Below, one piece after another: positions 7,469 to 11,352 of a DNA stretch of 11,352 nucleotides (position 1 is the first letter of the stretch; every line of letters starts with the position of its first letter). Location of the stretch: NCBI GenBank assembly GCA_003526525.1, contig DPVV01000109.1, positions 1 through 11,352 of the forward strand, read 5' to 3'. Both the position numbers and the translations under genes were made by a program. The notes beneath the pieces are model-generated. The model was not told where the DNA came from. It made no database searches and saw only the letters and a program-made list of their open reading frames with translations. The DNA comes from Lachnoclostridium phytofermentans. Lineage in GTDB: Bacteria > Bacillota > Clostridia > Lachnospirales > Lachnospiraceae.

Positions 7469-8131
7469 ATGATTAAAGGAGTTATTTTTGATTTAGATGG
7501 AGTTTTGGTTTCCACCGATGAACTACATTATGAAGCATGGTCTAAACTAGCAAGAGAATTAAATATAAATAATTACACGAAAGAGGACAACAAAGCACAA
7601 AAAGGGGTTAGTAGGATGGAGTCCTTAGAAATAGTATTAAAGAAAGGAAACCTAGATTATAGTGATAAGGAAAAAGAGTTACTTGCGGATAGAAAGAACA
7701 ACTACTATGTAGAAATGCTAGACTCACTTGATGATTCAGCTGTGTTAAAGGATGTAAAAGAAGCACTGGAAATGCTAAAGATAAGAGGAATCAAGATAGG
7801 GGTTGGTTCAGCCTCAAAAAACACTCCGCTTATTTTAGAAAAAACAGGGCTTTCACCAAGTATTGATGCAGTTTCTTGTGGAATTGATGTTACAAAATCA
7901 AAACCAGATCCGGAAGTATTTTTAGTTGCTGCTAGAAAACTTTGTTTGCCGCCGAAGGAATGTCTTGTCGTAGAGGATTCCTTTGCGGGTGTTGTAGCTG
8001 CAAAAGCGGCAGGAATGAAGAGTTTGGCAGTAGGACCAGAACGAAAGTTTTTAGGGGCAGATTTTGATTCAGAGACATTATTAAGTGAGACAGATTGGGA
8101 CTTGATGTTACAGATATCATACAATTTTTAA
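7469..8131 (+). CDS. pgmB: Beta-phosphoglucomutase (HAD superfamily)
   Basis: Cytoplasmic enzyme, 220 aa, converting beta-glucose 1-phosphate to glucose 6-phosphate via a beta-glucose 1,6-bisphosphate intermediate. The HAD motif FDLDGV gives D8 (phosphate-accepting nucleophile) and D10 (acid/base). H20, R49 in GVSR, S114 and K117 in GSASKN, K145 in KSKPDP, and E169-D170 in VVEDS follow. As far as I recall, positions 8, 10, 20, 49, 114, 145, 169 and 170 coincide with the catalytic numbering of the Lactococcus lactis enzyme. The start is ATG 7469, with AAAGGAGA at 7455-7462; an upstream in-frame ATG at 7427 lacks a ribosome binding site and would add 14 residues before the conserved N-terminus. 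It handles the direct product of the two inverting GH65 enzymes, which ordinary alpha-phosphoglucomutase cannot use, and so completes the route to glycolysis. Confidence 0.95.
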   Translation: MIKGVIFDLDGVLVSTDELHYEAWSKLARELNINNYTKEDNKAQKGVSRMESLEIVLKKGNLDYSDKEKELLADRKNNYYVEMLDSLDDSAVLKDVKEALEMLKIRGIKIGVGSASKNTPLILEKTGLSPSIDAVSCGIDVTKSKPDPEVFLVAARKLCLPPKECLVVEDSFAGVVAAKAAGMKSLAVGPERKFLGADFDSETLLSETDWDLMLQISYNF

Positions 8132-8162
8132 GCACCAGAATACGGTATGCTAAAAAATTGTA
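8120..8162 (+). other. Intercistronic hairpin straddling the pgmB stop codon
   Basis: TACAATTTTTAAGCA (8120-8134) pairs with TGCTAAAAAATTGTA (8148-8162): 15 positions with one A-A mismatch around a 13-nt loop. The stop codon TAA (8129-8131) lies in the left arm. The stem is AT-rich and no U tract follows, so it is not a classical terminator. It ends just before the ribosome binding site (GGGAGGAG, 8169-8176) of the next gene. It may protect or separate message segments (inference). Confidence 0.6.
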
Positions 8163-8180
8163 AAACTAGGGAGGAGCTAT

Positions 8181-9737
8181 ATGAGCCAAAAGTTTCGTAA
8201 GTTGGAAGGTATCGCAATTGTTGTATTATTCGTATGCCTGATAGGTCTTTTAGTTATTGTAGTGAATAAGAAAAGGCCTGCAAAGGAGGTTATTTCGATC
8301 AAGGAAACAAATCTAGTCTTGTATGATGGTCCAAAGTCTTTACGTGATGCTACCGAGGAGGATTTGGTTTCTGCAAATGAGAGCTCAAAAGATTTTTCAC
8401 TGCTTCATTGTACCGATACTTTAGTAACGGTAAATGGTTATGATTGTTACGTGTATGATACGAATGTAAATCATTCAAGAAGATGGTATAGCGATTACAT
8501 GCCTCCAAATGCAAGGACTCCAATTACCTATTTTGATTTTGAAGGTGTCGTAGAGGTAACAATTAAGGTACCTGGTATTGACTTAGAATCAGCTAGCATA
8601 AGTCCATTCAACTATGGAATTACACCAGTTATTGATGCGGAAAATCATACTGTTACATTTACGATTACAAAACCTGACCAATATACCATTATGTTTAATA
8701 AATCACCAGAAAGAGCGGTACATTTATTTGCAAATGAAATAGAGACGGATATACCATCCAAAGATGATAAAGATGTTGTATATATAGGACCTGGAGAATG
8801 GAATATTGAAAATATAATCCTTGAGGATAATCAAACTCTTTATATCTCAGGTGGTGCTGTTATTCATGGCATAGTAAATGCTAATTTTGCTAAGAACATC
8901 ACCGTTCGCGGAAGAGGAATTATTGATGGCTCTAAGTTCAAAGGATGGAAGGGAAAAGAAGCATACATACCATTAAAGTTTGATAACTGCGAGAACATTT
9001 CGATTAATGATATTATTGTATTAAATCCGAATGCTTGGGTATGTCAGGCATTTAATTCTAAAAACGGTACGATAGATAATATAAAAATTATATCCTCTAG
9101 GCCAAACGGGGATGGTATTACGTTACAGTCCTGCCAAGATTACACGGTAAAAAATAGTTTTGTTCGAAGCTGGGATGATTCTTTGGTAATTAAAAATTAT
9201 GATGATAACTCAAAAAATATAAAGTTTGATAATATGCAGTTATGGACAGATTTTGCACAGTCCATGGAGGTTGGATATGAAACGAATAAAGGCAAGCGAG
9301 AGAATGCTTTTATCTCTGATATTACTTTTGGGAATATCACTGTACTTCACAACTTCCATAAGCCTGTAATATCAGTTCACAATGCAGACGATGCATCGAT
9401 AAGCGGAATAACCTTTAAAAATATTGTAGTTGAGAATGCTCAGATGGGAAGTGGAGATGGTGATGAGTTACCATACCTCATTGACATTAATATTGCACAG
9501 AGTTCTAATTGGTCTTCTACTAGAGAGCGCGGAACTATCAAAAATGTTGTAATTGATGGAGTTGATGTGCTTGGTGGTAAAAACTGCGCCTCAAGAATGA
9601 AAGGCTTTGATGCAGAGCATAACATTGATGGTGTTACCTTAAAGAATATCAATGTGTTAGGAGAAAAGGTCACAAGTCTGGAACAAGGAAAATTTGAAGT
9701 AGATGAAAAGACTGCAAAGAATATTATTCTTGAGTAA
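8181..9737 (+). CDS. Membrane-anchored right-handed beta-helix glycoside hydrolase, GH49-like
   Basis: 518 aa, exported. A short basic N-terminus is followed by one hydrophobic segment (about residues 10-28) then KKR, with no clear signal-peptidase site, so probably a signal anchor with the rest outside the cell. A beta-sandwich region (about 70-185) precedes a beta-helix (about 198-510) with repeated short N-I/V-x-I/F-x-N/D-I strands. Probable acidic catalytic residues are D311 (GDGI) and D332-D333 (WDDS). Domain order, DGI...DD layout and the later K-NCA-R-M region resemble GH49 dextranase/isopullulanase as I remember them, although the D-to-DD spacing (21/22) is two longer. GH28 polygalacturonase is less likely: no GHG or RIK motif follows. 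GH87 alpha-1,3-glucanase is another distant option. A strong ribosome binding site (GGGAGGAG) precedes the ATG. Context suggests it trims an alpha-glucan for the importer and phosphorylases. Confidence 0.78.
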   Translation: MSQKFRKLEGIAIVVLFVCLIGLLVIVVNKKRPAKEVISIKETNLVLYDGPKSLRDATEEDLVSANESSKDFSLLHCTDTLVTVNGYDCYVYDTNVNHSRRWYSDYMPPNARTPITYFDFEGVVEVTIKVPGIDLESASISPFNYGITPVIDAENHTVTFTITKPDQYTIMFNKSPERAVHLFANEIETDIPSKDDKDVVYIGPGEWNIENIILEDNQTLYISGGAVIHGIVNANFAKNITVRGRGIIDGSKFKGWKGKEAYIPLKFDNCENISINDIIVLNPNAWVCQAFNSKNGTIDNIKIISSRPNGDGITLQSCQDYTVKNSFVRSWDDSLVIKNYDDNSKNIKFDNMQLWTDFAQSMEVGYETNKGKRENAFISDITFGNITVLHNFHKPVISVHNADDASISGITFKNIVVENAQMGSGDGDELPYLIDINIAQSSNWSSTRERGTIKNVVIDGVDVLGGKNCASRMKGFDAEHNIDGVTLKNINVLGEKVTSLEQGKFEVDEKTAKNIILE

Positions 9738-9751
9738 GAAGGGAATCAATA

Positions 9752-9814
9752 TTTTGTGTCCTCTTAACCACGATACAAAACTTAATAATACGCATTGTCT
9801 TGAAGGAAAGACAA
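9752..9814 (+). other. Two small hairpins in the spacer before the discoidin gene
   Basis: TTTTGTGTC (9752-9760) pairs with GATACAAAA (9772-9780) over 9 bp, including one G-U. TTGTCTT (9795-9801) pairs with AAGACAA (9808-9814) around GAAGGA. Neither is followed by a U run, so termination is unlikely and the two flanking genes are probably still co-transcribed. The 101-nt spacer shows no clear promoter. Confidence 0.4.
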
Positions 9815-9838
9815 AAGCTGTGTAGAAATGAGGGAAAG

Positions 9839-10465
9839 ATGAACAAAAAACGAGTTATTATCTTATTGTTAGTAGTTCTAAATGCCTTACTTTCGGTCTA
9901 TACCCTTCGGTTACCTACGAAAGAACCGGTGGTGAGGGAAACAATAGAAACACATGTATCTACGCTAGATGCAATAGACCAGACGGAAGCATTAGAACAC
10001 CCTGATTTTATTAAGGAAGAATATGTTGCCACCATTCCTGAGGGGGAAAATATAGCACTTGGAAAGAAGGCTACCGCTAATAGTTTTACTCAAAGTTATA
10101 CTGCAAAGAAAGTAACGGATGGTATCGCCACTGGAGTTTCTTATTGGGAGGGTAAGCCTAAAAGCTATCCGAATATCATAACATTAGATTTAGAAGAGGT
10201 ATACTCTATACATACGATACGTGTTCGTCTCTCTCCAATGAGTATCTGGGGAAAGAGAACACAGGATTTCTCTATATCAATTAGTGATGATAATGAGACT
10301 TTTACAGAAATAGTACCATCCAAACAATATACATTTGATCCTGATAGGGGGAATGAGGTTCAGATTAAGCTAGATAACATAGAGACACGTTATGTTCAGC
10401 TAACGTTTACCGCAAACACAGGTGCAGCAGCAGGTCAAATTGCGGAGTTTGAAGTGTATCACTAG
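9839..10465 (+). CDS. Membrane-anchored F5/8 type C (discoidin/CBM32-like) carbohydrate-binding protein
   Basis: 208 aa. MNKKR plus a hydrophobic stretch (residues 5-24) forms a signal anchor; a spacer of about 45 residues, rich in acidic residues, follows; then one galactose-binding-like beta-sandwich at about 71-208. Domain marks are NIALGKKATA, the VTDG turn, SYWEG, YPNIITLDL, the WGKRTQDFSI strand, a YTFDP turn and the final TFTANTG plus EFEVY. From memory, this flavour of discoidin domain is attached to extracellular alpha-glucanases of GH87 and GH49, where it binds polymer. No catalytic domain is present, so its role is probably substrate capture at the cell surface beside the GH49-like protein. 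The start is ATG 9839, with GAGGG at 9830-9834 close before it; a TTG at 9800 would put 13 charged residues before the signal and is less likely. Last gene before the terminator. Confidence 0.85.
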   Translation: MNKKRVIILLLVVLNALLSVYTLRLPTKEPVVRETIETHVSTLDAIDQTEALEHPDFIKEEYVATIPEGENIALGKKATANSFTQSYTAKKVTDGIATGVSYWEGKPKSYPNIITLDLEEVYSIHTIRVRLSPMSIWGKRTQDFSISISDDNETFTEIVPSKQYTFDPDRGNEVQIKLDNIETRYVQLTFTANTGAAAGQIAEFEVYH

Positions 10466-10468
10466 GAT

Positions 10469-10551
10469 ATATGCTCTCGCTATTCGATAACACCTAAGAG
10501 GAAAAGGGGGAGGAGGAGAGTATTTACGCTCTTTCAAGTCGGATAGCATAT
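10469..10551 (+). other. Inverted repeat enclosing a polypurine tract, downstream of the operon
   Basis: GCTATTCGA (10479-10487) pairs with TCGGATAGC (10539-10547), 9 bp with one G-U. Alternatively, ATATGCT (10469-10475) pairs with AGCATAT (10545-10551). The two pairings compete for the same right arm. Between them lies a 25-nt all-purine run (10496-10520) with several Shine-Dalgarno-like GGAGG motifs but no start codon of the ATG, GTG or TTG type in range. Part of the 375-nt stretch without a gene (10466-10840). Confidence 0.4.
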
Positions 10552-10581
10552 TCTTTAGAATGATTGTATTATAAAAGAAGG

Positions 10582-10618
10582 AATCACCATAGCGTATAAA
10601 AGTGCTGTGGTGATTTTT
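10582..10618 (+). terminator. Intrinsic terminator of the pgmB-glucanase-discoidin run
   Basis: AATCACCATAGC (10582-10593) pairs with GCTGTGGTGATT (10604-10615), 12 bp with one G-U, loop of 10 nt. A run of five T (10614-10618) follows, then further AT-rich sequence. It lies 117 nt after the discoidin stop and is the only strong terminator seen in the window. Confidence 0.88.
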
Positions 10619-10704
10619 ATATTATTTGTGATTGCTGTACTCAATAAACCAGTGATACAAATCATTATAGATAATGAATATTAATTAACCAGGCTACAAT
10701 AATT

Positions 10705-10747
10705 TTCTATATTTTATCTATTGAGCAAAAGATAGAAAAATATGGAA
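10705..10747. repeat. Long AT-rich hairpin in non-coding DNA
   Basis: The left arm at 10705-10722 pairs with 10731-10747: 17 base pairs including two G-U, one bulged A at 10716, and an 8-nt loop GAGCAAAA. It lies between the terminator and the small membrane-protein gene. No U tract suited to termination follows on the plus strand. Function unknown. Confidence 0.6.
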
Positions 10748-10772
10748 TATAACTGCAATTCATGTTAAGATT

Positions 10773-10801
10773 ATATAACATACGACATAAAACTATATAA
10801 T
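10773..10801 (+). promoter_or_regulatory. Possible promoter of the small membrane-protein gene
   Basis: A perfect -10 hexamer, TATAAT (10796-10801), lies 39 nt before the ATG at 10841. The -35 region is AT-rich without a good match (ATATAA at 17-bp spacing), so the site is supported mainly by the -10 and by its position after a terminator. Confidence 0.4.
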
Positions 10802-10840
10802 GTGAATGAGGTGAAAAGTTATTTCGAAAAGGGGGATTAG

Positions 10841-11185
10841 ATGAAGTATAATCAGATTGAACAGGAGAAGGAAACTCGGAAAGAACTAAATACACTTTAT
10901 GCAGAATTCGGGTATATATACAAAGATTATTGCTCAAAAGAACAACACGAGGAATTAGCTAATTTAAAGAAGGAAGGACATCCCTTACCGGACAACTTAT
11001 GCTATGATCCAAAACTAGAGAAGTTATATTATAGTATTCCATCGGGCTTATCAGCGGATGAACTTAATGATTTAACGAGATTACGTATGCTAAAGTATAC
11101 AAGAAACATAAGTTCTGGAGTAAATTTTATTGTAGTTGTCATTATACTTGGGTTCTTAATAAATATATTCTCAAACTTTATATAG
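10841..11185 (+). CDS. Small tail-anchored membrane protein of unknown function
   Basis: 114 aa; I do not recognise the family. Residues 1-45 are highly charged and probably helical (EQEKETRKEL and similar). A middle region with PLPDN and DPKLEKLYY follows, then SADELNDLTRLRMLKYTRN, and one C-terminal hydrophobic segment at about 92-111 ending SNFI. With no N-terminal signal this suggests a cytoplasmic domain held by a C-terminal membrane anchor. GGGGGA (10830-10835) lies 5 nt before the ATG, supporting real translation. It stands apart from the sugar locus: a strong terminator and 222 nt lie before it, so a link to glucan use is not implied. Confidence 0.75.
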   Translation: MKYNQIEQEKETRKELNTLYAEFGYIYKDYCSKEQHEELANLKKEGHPLPDNLCYDPKLEKLYYSIPSGLSADELNDLTRLRMLKYTRNISSGVNFIVVVIILGFLINIFSNFI

Positions 11186-11200
11186 AGGATTTATTTAAGG

Positions 11201-11230
11201 TTGACTATATCTTAAATGGAGGAATATAAA
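11201..11230 (+). promoter_or_regulatory. Candidate sigma-A promoter pointing out of the window
   Basis: TTGACT (11201-11206) and TATAAA (11225-11230) are 18 bp apart, each matching 5 of 6 consensus bases. Transcription would start near 11237 and run rightward past the window edge. The GGAGG at 11218-11222 lies in the spacer, so this site competes with the reading of the same bases as a ribosome binding site. Confidence 0.5.
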
Positions 11231-11262
11231 TGAACTATCCGTTTAATTGCATAATTGATTAA
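11230..11262 (+). other. Possible 10-codon ORF with a strong ribosome binding site
   Basis: ATG at 11230 follows GGAGG (11218-11222) with 7 nt between and encodes MNYPFNCIID before TAA. It could be a leader peptide, the remnant of a broken gene, or chance, since the same bases form a good -10 element. It starts 44 nt after the membrane-protein stop. Confidence 0.2.
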
Positions 11263-11313
11263 TTCAATAGCAAGAACTGAAAATGCTTGTTGGTGGGCTC
11301 AATTATAATATTT

Positions 11314-11352
11314 CATTATTAAAAATCATTATTAAAAATCATTATTAAAAAT
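11314..11352. repeat. 13-bp tandem repeat, three perfect copies at the window edge
   Basis: The unit CATTATTAAAAAT occurs at 11314-11326, 11327-11339 and 11340-11352 without mismatch. The array reaches the last base of the window and may continue. The unit length is not a multiple of three, so it is unlikely to be coding. No gene is seen from 11263 to 11352. Confidence 0.9.

Noticed and set aside
7225..7515. 96-codon minus-strand open frame across the control region
   Set aside because: It overlaps the start of the regulator in another frame and runs through the operators and the start of pgmB; the composition looks like an accident of AT-rich DNA.
7705..8124. 139-codon minus-strand open frame inside pgmB
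   Set aside because: It lies wholly within a gene whose catalytic residues are all in place, is serine- and threonine-rich without a recognisable domain, and has no ribosome binding site that I could see.
8181..9737. GH28 polygalacturonase assignment
   Set aside because: The DD pair with an upstream D is shared, but the GHG and RIK motifs required in GH28 are not seen after it, and the sugar context is alpha-glucoside rather than pectin.
9800..9838. TTG at 9800 as the start of the discoidin protein
   Set aside because: It would place 13 charged residues before a normal signal anchor, and the ATG at 9839 has GAGGG just upstream.
9908..9925. LPTKE near the start of the discoidin protein as a sortase signal
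   Set aside because: Sortase motifs lie near the C-terminus before a hydrophobic tail; this one follows the N-terminal signal and there is no C-terminal membrane segment.
11314..11352. CRISPR array
   Set aside because: The units are 13 bp and directly adjacent, with no spacers between them.

Overview
The window looks like a low-GC Gram-positive anaerobe of the Clostridia, most likely Lachnospiraceae. The basis is AT-rich DNA, strong GGAGG-type ribosome binding sites, a CUT1 sugar transporter without its own ATPase, tandem GH65 phosphorylases and a LacI regulator. The gene set resembles what I remember of Clostridium (Lachnoclostridium) phytofermentans, where two neighbouring GH65 enzymes were described as alpha-1,3-oligoglucan phosphorylases. 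That match is from memory, not from a search.

Layout: the left half (1-6281) reads rightward as one tight run. It holds a CUT1 permease cut off at its 5' end by the window edge, a second permease, GH65 phosphorylase A (781 aa), a 126-nt structured spacer, and GH65 phosphorylase B (748 aa). A LacI-type repressor follows on the opposite strand (6278-7288), its stop overlapping that of phosphorylase B. A 180-nt divergent control region holds two matching 18-bp palindromes (ARGTTTA-N4-TAAACYT), probable operators, and a candidate promoter. A second rightward run follows: beta-phosphoglucomutase, a membrane-anchored right-handed beta-helix protein resembling GH49 glucanases, and a membrane-anchored F5/8-type C (discoidin/CBM32-like) protein. 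It closes with a clear intrinsic terminator at 10582-10618. The right end holds non-coding DNA with a long AT-rich hairpin, an unrelated small tail-anchored membrane protein, a possible promoter pointing out of the window, and a 13-bp tandem repeat touching the window edge.

Working model (inference): the surface-anchored glucanase-like protein and its separate binding module capture and trim an alpha-glucan. The ABC permeases import the oligosaccharides. The two inverting GH65 phosphorylases release beta-glucose 1-phosphate without spending ATP, and beta-phosphoglucomutase converts it to glucose 6-phosphate. The LacI protein probably controls the set. The most interesting parts are the split glucanase and binding-module pair and the double operator.
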